In this document: positions 1-5,341 of the stretch, in pieces
Layout of the letters: the number at the start of each line of letters is the position of its first letter
Position numbering within the stretch: the first letter of the stretch is position 1
NCBI GenBank assembly: GCA_023380675.1
Contig: JAMCRS010000447.1
Coordinates: 1 to 5,341 of the forward strand
Length of the DNA stretch: 5,341 nucleotides
Direction of reading: 5' to 3'
Source of the DNA: Chloroflexota bacterium
GTDB lineage: Bacteria > Chloroflexota > Anaerolineae > UBA4142
Notes under the pieces: generated by a model
Told to the model about the DNA's origin: nothing
The model's input: the letters and a program-made list of their open reading frames with translations, nothing else
The model's database searches: none
Position numbers and translations under genes: made by a program

Positions 1-312
1 ATCATGAGCCTTCAGACCACGATCGATGTGCCCGCCTCGTACGACGATCTTCCCTGGGGCGCGGCCGGGGTGTTCTCCCTCAAAGTCATTCCCGGCGCCG
101 AAGAAGGCGAGCCTCCGCTCCGCCAGCTGGTCTTGACCGCCGGAACGGTCAACGCCTTGCCCGGACACTTTTTCAAGGGACGCGGCTCGGTGGCGTTCGA
201 GCATTCGGACCTGGACCCGCTAGATATTCTGAAAGCCGACCGCGTGGTGGCCGGCTATTACGGGATCATCGAAATGAACCTGCCGCTGGGCAAGATCGTC
301 CATCGATATTAA
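1..312 (+). CDS. Acetoacetate decarboxylase-family protein, C-terminal part (5' truncated by window)
   Basis: The reading frame is open from base 1 to a TAA at 310-312. The last ~80 residues resemble the C-terminal half of the acetoacetate decarboxylase (ADC) fold. A segment FSLKVIPGAEEGEP matches the ADC strand read in Clostridium as YMLKIIPNYDGSP. It is followed by G-S-V-A-F-E-H-S-D-L-D-P-L and the closing stretch Y-G-I-I-E-M-N-L-P-L-G-K-I-V-H-R-Y, which corresponds to the family ending (I/L)xLPxxxVxxDY. ADC proteins are about 245 residues, so some 140 residues should lie upstream of the window, including the Schiff-base lysine. The ATG at base 4 is therefore probably an internal Met rather than the start. 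Classical ADC decarboxylates acetoacetate to acetone, but many family members act on other keto acids or are uncharacterised, so the substrate is unknown. It lies on the same strand as the kinase, 249 nt upstream, and may belong to the same functional cluster. Confidence 0.72.
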   Translation: MMSLQTTIDVPASYDDLPWGAAGVFSLKVIPGAEEGEPPLRQLVLTAGTVNALPGHFFKGRGSVAFEHSDLDPLDILKADRVVAGYYGIIEMNLPLGKIVHRY

Positions 313-321
313 AGGCTGGTA

Positions 322-351
322 TTGACCGTGTGACGATCACCCTGGCATACG
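322..351 (+). promoter_or_regulatory. Candidate sigma70-type promoter for the kinase leader
   Basis: TTGACC at 322-327 matches the -35 consensus at 5 of 6 positions. After an 18-nt spacer, CATACG at 346-351 matches the -10 consensus at only 3 of 6. It begins 10 nt after the stop codon of the upstream gene. A transcript from here would carry a leader of about 200 nt containing the terminator-like hairpin before the kinase start. The weak -10 and the GC-rich background make this a tentative call. Confidence 0.3.
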
Positions 352-496
352 CCGCCGCTCTTGCGGCTTGATTGGGCGGAGACAGCCCCCCTCAACCGCC
401 TCGGCATCGGCGTGGCGCCAGCGCCTCCGGCCGAATCCCTCGAGCCCAGGGTGGGAGGAAGGGAGCTCGCGGCTGATCGAGTCCGACCGATTTACG

Positions 497-543
497 AGGA
501 GCGAGCCGCTCCGTCTACGGGGATCGTCGTCTCGCTCCTTTTT
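497..543 (+). terminator. Intrinsic terminator-like hairpin with T-run just upstream of the kinase start (possible attenuator)
   Basis: AGGAGCGAG (497-505) pairs perfectly over 9 bp with CTCGCTCCT (531-539), and the 3' arm runs into TTTTT (539-543). The 25-nt interior can form a small inner stem, CCG (511-513) with CGG (518-520). This is the standard form of a Rho-independent terminator. Only 18 nt separate the T-run from the kinase ATG at 562, leaving no room for a promoter after it. Transcripts that express the kinase must therefore read through the hairpin. Two readings are possible: a terminator for the upstream gene with read-through, or a regulated attenuator in the kinase leader. An upstream segment, GCTCGC (465-470), is complementary to GCGAGC (501-506) in the left arm and could serve as an antiterminator. 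Confidence 0.65.
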
Positions 544-550
544 GGTGTGT

Positions 551-555
551 GGAGA
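551..555 (+). promoter_or_regulatory. Ribosome binding site deciding the kinase start
   Basis: GGAGA lies 6 nt before the ATG at 562 but directly abuts the in-frame ATG at 556. Spacing therefore favours 562 as the start of the kinase. It lies 7 nt beyond the T-run of the terminator-like hairpin. Confidence 0.6.
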
Positions 556-561
556 ATGGCG

Positions 562-2085
562 ATGGCACAAGAGTATTTGCTCGGGATCGACATCGGAACG
601 CAGAGCAGCCGGGCCTCGCTGCTCGATCTCAAGGGCAAGGTCGTTGCCAACAGCTTCAGGCCGCTTGATTTGCAGACGCCCAAACCGGGTTGGGCTGAGC
701 AGGACCCGCAGGTGTGGTGGGACACGACGATCGAGAACATTCGCGAGGTGATCGCCACGAGCGGCGCAGCGCCTGCCAGCATCCTGGGGGTCGGCGTCAG
801 CGGTCAGATGCATGGGACAGTGCCGCTGGGACCCAAAGGGGAATTGCTTTCGCACGGCGTTCAGCTGTGGTGCGACAAACGGAGCGCGAACATCGTGGAG
901 CAATTCAAGCAGCGCCCCGATGCAGCATCAGCGTATCTCGTCTCGGGCACGCCGCCGGCCGCCGCCTGGTTCGGTTTCAAGATCAAATGGGTACAGCTCA
1001 ACGCCCCGGACCTGTATCGTCGCACGTGGAAATTTCTGGTCCCCAAAGACTATATCAACTACTGCCTCACCGGCGTCGCGGTGATCGATCATTCGGAAGC
1101 GTCCGGGTCGTTTCTGATGGACGCCCAGCGGGAATGCTGGTCTGAAGACATCGTGCGGCGGCTCGAGCTCGACGCCGACAAGCTTCCCACCGTGATGCCG
1201 TCTTCCCGAATCGCCGGCCGCGTGACCCGTTCGGCGGCCCAAGTGACGGGCCTCGCTGAAGGTACGCCGGTCGCCGCAGGCGGCGGCGACATGCTGTGCG
1301 GGCTCCTCGCCGCCGGCATCACCCAACCGGGCCGCGCGTGCGACATCACCGGCACCGCGTCACACCTCTCGGTCTTTACGCGCGCGCCGATGCGCGAGCC
1401 GCGCATCATGAACCTGCATCACGTCATGCCGGGCTGGATCCCGTTCGGCATCATCGACTCGACCGGCGGCACGCTCAAGTGGTTCAAGGATACGTTCTGC
1501 CAGGAAGAGATCGCGCTCGGCCAGCAGACCCATCGCTCCCCCTACGCAATCCTCGACGACGCGGCTGTGCAAGTGCCGGCCGGCGCGGAAGGGCTCCTCT
1601 TTTTCCCGTACATGTACGGTGAACGAACGCTCGGAACGGCCTTTGCGCGCGGAGTCTTTTTCGGACTGACCCCGCGTGTCGGCAAGGGCGCCATCGCTCG
1701 CGCGATCATGGAGGGGGTGACCCTCGAACTGCGGCGCGCGCTCGAGATCATTCAGGCCGGCGGCAACGTGGTGGACGAAGTACGCACCACCGGCGGAGGG
1801 GCCCAGAGCGCACTGTGGTCTCAGATCAAGGCCGACATCTACCAAAAGCCGGTCGTCACGTTCGAAACCTACGAGGGGAGCGTGTTGGGGGCGGCCATCC
1901 TCGCCGGCGTTGGCGCCGGCGTTTATGCGGACGAAAAGTCCGGCGCTGACAGCGTCATCCGGCTCGGGCCGGTCTTTGAGCCCAACCCGGCGAGCAAGGC
2001 ACGCTACGATTATTTGTTCGAAATGTTCAAGGGTCTGCACGACCGCATGCAAGAATATTTCAACCGATACGACGCAATGCCGTAG
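562..2085 (+). CDS. FGGY-family carbohydrate kinase, xylulokinase-like
   Basis: This protein transfers phosphate from ATP to a sugar, polyol or aldonate in the cytoplasm. It has 507 residues from the ATG at 562, close to the family's usual 480-520. Visible FGGY landmarks are the N-terminal phosphate loop GIDIGTQSSR (residues 8-17, with Asp10), GWAEQDPQVWW from residue 43, and the substrate loop GQMHG (81-85). Further landmarks are a KDYINYCLTG segment, GGGDM with the likely catalytic base Asp243, PYMYGERT (349-356) and the C-terminal ATP-site glycines TGGGAQS (Gly411-413). QMHG and GGGD match bacterial xylulokinase (XylB; Met77-His78 and Asp233 in E. coli). DITGTASHLS replaces the more usual LSLGTSG, so the substrate may not be D-xylulose. 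The frame is open back to a TTG at 361, but that extension has no kinase similarity and crosses the hairpin. The dehydrogenases start 191 nt downstream. The family call is firm; the substrate is open (xylulose, another ketose, a polyol or gluconate). Confidence 0.93.
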   Translation: MAQEYLLGIDIGTQSSRASLLDLKGKVVANSFRPLDLQTPKPGWAEQDPQVWWDTTIENIREVIATSGAAPASILGVGVSGQMHGTVPLGPKGELLSHGVQLWCDKRSANIVEQFKQRPDAASAYLVSGTPPAAAWFGFKIKWVQLNAPDLYRRTWKFLVPKDYINYCLTGVAVIDHSEASGSFLMDAQRECWSEDIVRRLELDADKLPTVMPSSRIAGRVTRSAAQVTGLAEGTPVAAGGGDMLCGLLAAGITQPGRACDITGTASHLSVFTRAPMREPRIMNLHHVMPGWIPFGIIDSTGGTLKWFKDTFCQEEIALGQQTHRSPYAILDDAAVQVPAGAEGLLFFPYMYGERTLGTAFARGVFFGLTPRVGKGAIARAIMEGVTLELRRALEIIQAGGNVVDEVRTTGGGAQSALWSQIKADIYQKPVVTFETYEGSVLGAAILAGVGAGVYADEKSGADSVIRLGPVFEPNPASKARYDYLFEMFKGLHDRMQEYFNRYDAMP

Positions 2086-2141
2086 ACGGGTTTCCGTGAG
2101 CCCTTGCTCGCGCGTAGGGTACAGGCGCAGTGTCCCCAGGG

Positions 2142-2209
2142 ATCGCAAGACGTCACGGGAAGCCACCTCGACGGCGAGTGTCGAGTCCTTTCCCGTGACG
2201 TTTCGCGAT
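2142..2209 (+). repeat. Long imperfect inverted repeat / stem-loop in the kinase-dehydrogenase spacer
   Basis: Bases 2142-2160 pair with 2191-2209 over 19 positions with one A-C mismatch and one G-T wobble. The core CGTCACGGGA (2151-2160) with TCCCGTGACG (2191-2200) is perfect. A second stem, CTCGAC (2167-2172) with GTCGAG (2180-2185), closes a 7-nt loop at the tip. Outside, CCCC (2134-2137) could pair with GGGG (2210-2213) across a 4-nt bulge. There is no proper T-run after the 3' arm, so it is a poor match to an intrinsic terminator. It sits 57 nt after the kinase stop and 67 nt before the first dehydrogenase. It could be an mRNA stability or processing element, a non-canonical terminator, a dispersed palindromic repeat or a DNA operator. 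Confidence 0.7.
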
Positions 2210-2276
2210 GGGGCGCTCAGGTCGTCCCCGCTGCCCATAGTCGAATGTCCGTCCATAGCGAATCCGGAGAATTCAC

Positions 2277-3266
2277 ATGCCGAAGGTTGTCGTCACGGCG
2301 CGCTCGTTCCGTCAGCTGCGCGGCCAGCACTGGAAGGTGCTGGAGGATGCCGGCCTCGAGATCGTCACGCCGCCGGTGGACCGTCCTTTGAGCGAAGCAG
2401 AGCTGATCCCGCTCTTGAAGGATGCCGACGCGGCGTTGGTGGGCGTGGACGAAGTGACCGCCCAAGTGATCGCCTCCGCCCCGCGCCTGAAAGTGATTTC
2501 CAAGCACGGCGTCGGCGTTGACGCGATCGACGTCGCCGCGGCCACGCGTCGCGGCGTCGCCGTCACGAATACGCCCGGCGCGAACCAGGTGGCCGTGGCC
2601 GAATTCGCCGTCGCGCTTATTCTGAGCTTGGCGCGCCGGATCCCGAGCCACGACCTGGTCGTCCGCGCCGGCAAGTGGAACCGTCAGATCGGGATCGAGC
2701 TGGCGGACAAGACGGTCGGCATCGTCGGCTTGGGGCGAATCGGCAAGGAAGTCGCGCTGCGCCTGGAAGCGTTTCGAATGCGGCTGGTCGCATACGACGT
2801 TTTTCAAGACCGGGTGTTCGCGTCCGAGCACGCTGTAGAGTTTGTGCCACTCGATCAGCTGCTCTCGCAGTCCGACTTTGTCACGCTGCACGCGACGCTC
2901 AACGCCGAGAGCCACTTCCTCATCGGAGAGAAGGAGCTCGCCCTGTTCAAGCCGACGGCGTTTCTCGTCAACACGGCGCGCGGCGGCTTGGTGGACGAGG
3001 CGGCTCTCTACCGTGCGCTGAGCGAGAACCGGCTGGCCGGGTCCGCGTTGGACGTCTTTGCCGACGAACCGCCTAAGGACAGCCCGCTCCTGCAGCTCGG
3101 CGATAAGGTCATCCTTACCCCTCATCTGGGTGCGCAGACTCGGGAAACGGTCCAGCGAATGGGGACGATGGCGGCTCAGAATCTCGTTCAGGCTTTGAAG
3201 GGCATCAAGCCGGCCGGAATCGTCAACCCAGAAGTGTTCCAAGTCGCCCGGGAGGTGGGGAGCTGA
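2277..3266 (+). CDS. D-2-hydroxyacid dehydrogenase, phosphoglycerate/hydroxypyruvate dehydrogenase-like
   Basis: This is an NAD(P)-linked cytoplasmic oxidoreductase that interconverts 2-keto acids and D-2-hydroxyacids. It has 329 residues, a single catalytic unit without the C-terminal ACT domain of long phosphoglycerate dehydrogenases. The substrate-domain signature SKHGVGVDAIDVAAATRRGV leads to TNTPGANQVAVAEFAVAL. The Rossmann motif GLGRIG is at 151-156, with acidic Asp174 at the end of the second strand, which favours NAD over NADP. The catalytic triad is complete: Arg235 in NTARG, Glu264 in DVFADEPP and His283 in TPHLGAQT. The start is supported by GGAGA at 2266-2270, 6 nt before the ATG. 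Its TGA overlaps the next gene's ATG by one base, so the two are probably translationally coupled. The substrate could be 3-phosphoglycerate, hydroxypyruvate, glyoxylate or a 2-ketoaldonate. Placement beside a sugar kinase favours a catabolic role over serine synthesis, but that is inference. Confidence 0.92.
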   Translation: MPKVVVTARSFRQLRGQHWKVLEDAGLEIVTPPVDRPLSEAELIPLLKDADAALVGVDEVTAQVIASAPRLKVISKHGVGVDAIDVAAATRRGVAVTNTPGANQVAVAEFAVALILSLARRIPSHDLVVRAGKWNRQIGIELADKTVGIVGLGRIGKEVALRLEAFRMRLVAYDVFQDRVFASEHAVEFVPLDQLLSQSDFVTLHATLNAESHFLIGEKELALFKPTAFLVNTARGGLVDEAALYRALSENRLAGSALDVFADEPPKDSPLLQLGDKVILTPHLGAQTRETVQRMGTMAAQNLVQALKGIKPAGIVNPEVFQVAREVGS

Positions 3267-4252
3267 TGGCACGCTTCAAGGTCGTGGTGACGGATTACGA
3301 CTGGGACTCGCTCGACATCGAGCGGGCGATCCTGGCCGGCGTCGACGCCGAGCTCGTCGCGCTTCAATGCAAGACGGAAGCGGAGGTCGCCGCCGCCGTG
3401 CGGGACGCGGACGCCGTCATCCCTCAGTATGCGCACGTGACCCGCCGCGCGATCGAGGAAATGGAGCATTGCCAGATCATCGCGCGTTCAGGCATCGGCG
3501 TGGATATCGTGGACGTGGACGCGGCGACCGAGCGCGGCATTTGGGTGACGAACGTCCCCTCCTACTGCGTGGACGAGGTCGCCGACCACGCGTGGCTGCT
3601 GCTGCTCGCGGCCGCACGGAAGCTGTTCGCCTATGCGGGAGGGGTCCAGCAGGGCCGCTGGGGCTGGCAGCTTGGCAAGCCGGTGCCGCGCCTGAGCGGC
3701 AAGACCCTGGGGCTGGTGGGGTTTGGCAAGATCGCGCGCGCGATCCATCGGCGGGCGACGGGCTTTGGACTCGACGTGGTCGCATACGATCCTTACGTTT
3801 CTTCGCAGGACGTGGCGCGCGCGGGCGCGCGCAAAGTGGACTTTGCGGATCTGCTGCGCACGTCGGATTTTGTCATCATCCAGGTGCCGCTCACGCCGGA
3901 AACTCACCACCTGTTCGACGAGCGCGCTCTGCGCGCGATGAAGCCCGGCGCATTTCTGGTGAACACGGCACGCGGGCCGATCGTTCAAGACGAGGCACTC
4001 TACCGTGCCCTGACCGAGGGTTGGATCGCCGGCGCGGCGGTGGACGATATCGAGGAAGAACCCGCCAAAGTCCGGGATTGGAAACCGACCGCTCCGTTGC
4101 TCGGGCTTGCCAACTTTTTGCTCACGCCGCACATGGCGTGGTACTCGGAAGAGGCGTGCGTTGAAACCAAGACCGTCTCGGCCCGGGAGATCGTGCGCGT
4201 CCTTGGCGGAGGGCGGCCGGAGCACCCGGTCAATCGGCCGGTTGGAAAATAG
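3266..4252 (+). CDS. D-2-hydroxyacid dehydrogenase, CtBP-type
   Basis: This 328-residue protein is a second NAD-linked D-2-hydroxyacid dehydrogenase. It belongs to the branch related to C-terminal binding protein. RSGIGVDIVDVDAATERGI and NVPSYCVDEVADHAW are typical of that branch. The cofactor loop is GFGKIA at 152-157, with Ala in place of the third glycine. The catalytic residues are present: Arg236 (NTARG), Glu265 (EEEP) and His289 (TPH). After His289 comes M-A-W-Y-S-E-E-A, matching the CtBP signature HAAWYSEQA, so Trp292 corresponds to the CtBP1 Trp that contacts its keto-acid ligand. The start ATG overlaps the preceding TGA, and a strong purine-rich ribosome site (GGAGGTGGGG, 3251-3260) lies within the end of the upstream gene. 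The two dehydrogenases share NTARG and EALYRAL-like segments but differ in substrate and cofactor loops. They look like diverged paralogues rather than a recent duplication. The substrate is unknown, probably a 2-keto acid different from that of its neighbour. Confidence 0.92.
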   Translation: MARFKVVVTDYDWDSLDIERAILAGVDAELVALQCKTEAEVAAAVRDADAVIPQYAHVTRRAIEEMEHCQIIARSGIGVDIVDVDAATERGIWVTNVPSYCVDEVADHAWLLLLAAARKLFAYAGGVQQGRWGWQLGKPVPRLSGKTLGLVGFGKIARAIHRRATGFGLDVVAYDPYVSSQDVARAGARKVDFADLLRTSDFVIIQVPLTPETHHLFDERALRAMKPGAFLVNTARGPIVQDEALYRALTEGWIAGAAVDDIEEEPAKVRDWKPTAPLLGLANFLLTPHMAWYSEEACVETKTVSAREIVRVLGGGRPEHPVNRPVGK

Positions 4253-4282
4253 CCTTCGGAGGAACAGGTTTCTGTCCGCAAG

Positions 4283-4328
4283 CCCCAATTGTACGCGCGG
4301 TCGGTTGAGTCCCCGACGGGCGTTGGGG
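4283..4328 (+). other. Possible stem-loop in the leader of the cupin gene
   Basis: CCCCAA (4283-4288) is complementary to TTGGGG (4323-4328). Inside, GTCGG (4300-4304) pairs with CCGAC (4313-4317) around an 8-nt loop. The structure ends 8 nt before the cupin ribosome site. There is no T-run. In GC-rich DNA pairings of this length arise often by chance, so this is a weak candidate for a translational control or mRNA-stabilising element. Confidence 0.25.
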
Positions 4329-4335
4329 AGAAAGT

Positions 4336-4340
4336 GGGAG
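4336..4340 (+). promoter_or_regulatory. Ribosome binding site deciding the cupin start
   Basis: GGGAG lies 8 nt before the ATG at 4349. The frame is open upstream to a TTG at 4289, but that codon has no ribosome site at usable distance: the nearest GGAGG, at 4258-4262, is 26 nt away. ATG 4349 is therefore preferred. Confidence 0.6.
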
Positions 4341-4348
4341 ATCTAACC

Positions 4349-4684
4349 ATGTTAGTTGCGTACGACAAACGTGCTTGGTCGCGACTCGCCGAGGAAACGC
4401 GCTGTTCGTCCAAAGACCTCGTCACCAGCGTCGAAACCAAGGCTCTCCGCGCCCACCATTTGAAAGTGGAGCCGGGCGGAGAAATGCGCCAACATTCTCA
4501 CGACACCTTGACCGAAATGCACTTTGTTTCGGCCGGGCACGGCGAGATCTCGATTCAGGGCATCTGGAACCCCGTGTGCGCCGGCGACGTGGTGCTCGTG
4601 CCGCCGGGCGTTCCGCATGGGGCGCGCAACAACACGGACGAGCCGCTGTTTCTGTTGTGCGTATTCTCTCCGCCTCTGGTCTAG
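4349..4684 (+). CDS. Small single-domain cupin, metal-binding
   Basis: This is a 111-residue soluble protein made of one cupin beta-barrel. Both cupin motifs are perfect. Motif 1, G(X)5HXH(X)4E(X)6G, is G43-H49-S-H51-E56-G63. Motif 2, G(X)5PXG(X)2H(X)3N, is G79-P85-P-G87-H90-N94. The expected metal ligands are His49, His51, Glu56 and His90, all present, so it should bind a divalent metal such as Fe, Mn, Ni or Zn. Small cupins of this kind include isomerases, dioxygenases, sugar-acid-processing enzymes and ligand sensors, and the sequence alone does not choose. Its place between 2-hydroxyacid dehydrogenases and an alcohol dehydrogenase suggests a sugar or keto-acid isomerase or epimerase step, or ligand binding. 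This is inference. It lies 96 nt after the second dehydrogenase and 64 nt before the alcohol dehydrogenase, in the same direction, and is probably co-transcribed. Confidence 0.88.
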   Translation: MLVAYDKRAWSRLAEETRCSSKDLVTSVETKALRAHHLKVEPGGEMRQHSHDTLTEMHFVSAGHGEISIQGIWNPVCAGDVVLVPPGVPHGARNNTDEPLFLLCVFSPPLV

Positions 4685-4748
4685 CGCATTTCCAGCCGTC
4701 CGGCTGCATTCGATTGCGAACGCATTCTGTATCGTGGTGGAGGTCCAG

Positions 4749-5341
4749 ATGGATCCGGTATCGTTTCAACTGCCGACGCGGGTTGTGTATGGAATCGGCG
4801 CTGCCAAGGGACTGGGCGAATCTGCCGCCGCGCTCGGAGTTCACCGTGCGCTGATCGTGACCGACAAAGGAATTGTCAATTCCCATCTGCTCGACCAGCT
4901 GATCCCGACGTTGGAGTCGGCAGACGTTCGCCATGTGGTATTCGACGAAGTCGAGCCCAATCCGAGCGTCGAAACGGTCGATCGCGCCACACAGCTGTGC
5001 ATCAAGGAAGGATGCGACGGCGTGATCGCCGTCGGCGGAGGCAGCGCTCTGGACACCGGCAAGGCCGTCGGCGTTCTCGCGACCAATCCCGGCGGCACAC
5101 GGGAGTATCTCGGCATCGGCAAGATCAAGAAGGAGGGCCTGGCCGTCGTCACGATCCCGACCACCGCCGGCACCGCCGCGGAGATCACCGACGTTTCGGT
5201 CTTGAGCGATCACAAACAAGGCAGCAAGGTGACGATCCGCAGCCCGCAGGTGGCGCCGCGGCTCGCGCTCCTCGATCCCGTCCTCACGCTCTCGATGCCC
5301 CCGTCGATCACCCGGGACACCGGCATGTATGCGCTCGTCCA
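4749..5341 (+). CDS. Iron-containing (group III) alcohol dehydrogenase, N-terminal part (3' truncated by window)
   Basis: The frame starts at ATG 4749, with GGAGG (4739-4743) 5 nt upstream, and runs off the window after 197 codons of a usual ~385. The family reduces or oxidises alcohols, lactaldehyde, propanediol and polyols with NAD(P), usually with Fe2+. Landmarks in order are the N-terminal strand FQLPTRVVYGIGA, LIVTDKGI, and F-D-E-V-E-P-N-P in the nucleotide-binding domain. Then come the pyrophosphate loop GGGSALDTGK (Gly96-Ser99, Asp102, Lys105), IPTTAGTAAE (136-145) and LDPVLTLSMPPSITRDTGM. At residue 194 the sequence reads TGMYALV, where the family normally has TGMDALxH. The usual first metal-ligand Asp is thus Tyr (codon TAT at 5328-5330). 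The last two bases, CA, are compatible with the next ligand, His198. The other two metal histidines lie beyond the window. The substrate is unknown; a sugar, polyol or aldehyde fits the context. Confidence 0.9.
   Translation, partial: MDPVSFQLPTRVVYGIGAAKGLGESAAALGVHRALIVTDKGIVNSHLLDQLIPTLESADVRHVVFDEVEPNPSVETVDRATQLCIKEGCDGVIAVGGGSALDTGKAVGVLATNPGGTREYLGIGKIKKEGLAVVTIPTTAGTAAEITDVSVLSDHKQGSKVTIRSPQVAPRLALLDPVLTLSMPPSITRDTGMYALV

Noticed and set aside
354..367. Short hairpin GCCGC-TCTT-GCGGC 41 nt after the ADC-family stop
   Set aside because: It has only a 5-bp stem followed by TTGATTGGG with no real T-run. It is too weak to call a terminator, and the 497-543 structure is far better.
361..561. 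N-terminal extension of the kinase reading frame from a TTG at 361 (67 extra residues)
   Set aside because: It has no FGGY similarity, covers the terminator-like hairpin, and the GGAGA ribosome site fits ATG 562, where the family's phosphate loop begins at the usual distance.
2086..2097. ACGG-GTTT-CCGT mini-hairpin immediately after the kinase stop
   Set aside because: The stem is only 4 bp with no T-run, so it is not a credible terminator.
1360..2256. 298-codon minus-strand open frame opposite the kinase, with similar ones at 337-903, 3488-4288 and 4422-5219
   Set aside because: They are shadows of real + strand genes with low-complexity, charge-rich translations, no family motifs and no independent ribosome sites.
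2217..3272. 351-codon open frame on the minus strand opposite the first dehydrogenase
   Set aside because: It mirrors a strongly supported + strand gene. Long antisense open frames are expected in GC-rich coding DNA, and the translation is Arg/Asp/His-rich with no recognisable domain.
4289..4348. 20-residue upstream extension of the cupin from a TTG at 4289
   Set aside because: There is no ribosome site at usable spacing. ATG 4349 has GGGAG 8 nt upstream and gives a typical single-domain cupin length.
4685..4748. Three GCATT repeats and small palindromes (such as TTCG-ATTG-CGAA) in the spacer before the alcohol dehydrogenase
   Set aside because: They are too short and irregularly spaced to differ from chance. 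No convincing operator or promoter is visible there.

Overview
The window is GC-rich bacterial DNA. All six recognisable coding regions lie on the + strand, with good Shine-Dalgarno sites and short to moderate spacers. It reads as a catabolic (carbohydrate or keto-acid) gene cluster cut at both ends. No rRNA, tRNA, transposase, CRISPR array or phage gene is visible. Composition and codon use are uniform, so nothing points to recent transfer. The sequence does not fix the taxon: a GC-rich, probably soil or sediment bacterium is a guess from composition and gene families only.

Layout. (1) 1-312: C-terminal part of an acetoacetate decarboxylase-family protein whose 5' part lies before the window. 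(2) 313-561: a 249-nt leader or intergenic region with a weak promoter candidate and a convincing intrinsic-terminator hairpin with a T-run. The hairpin ends only 18 nt before the next start codon, which suggests an attenuator. (3) 562-2085: a full-length FGGY-family sugar kinase, xylulokinase-like. (4) 2086-2276: a spacer dominated by a long imperfect hairpin (2142-2209). (5) 2277-3266 and 3266-4252: two tandem D-2-hydroxyacid dehydrogenases overlapping by one base. The first is phosphoglycerate/hydroxypyruvate dehydrogenase-like and the second is of the CtBP type. (6) 4349-4684: a small single-domain cupin with perfect metal-binding motifs. (7) 4749 to the window end: the N-terminal 197 residues of an iron-containing (group III) alcohol dehydrogenase. 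It carries Tyr where the family normally has the first metal-ligand Asp.

How they may work together (inference). The set holds a kinase for a sugar, polyol or aldonate, two NAD-linked 2-keto/2-hydroxyacid oxidoreductases, a metal-dependent cupin, a polyol/alcohol dehydrogenase and a decarboxylase-fold protein. That suits uptake and oxidation of a sugar acid, polyol or unusual ketose, with phosphorylation as the committing step. One concrete alternative is a 2-ketoaldonate reductase plus aldonate kinase route. No single described pathway that I recognise contains exactly this set. The points most worth checking are the possible attenuator, the long hairpin, the altered metal site and the pathway itself.
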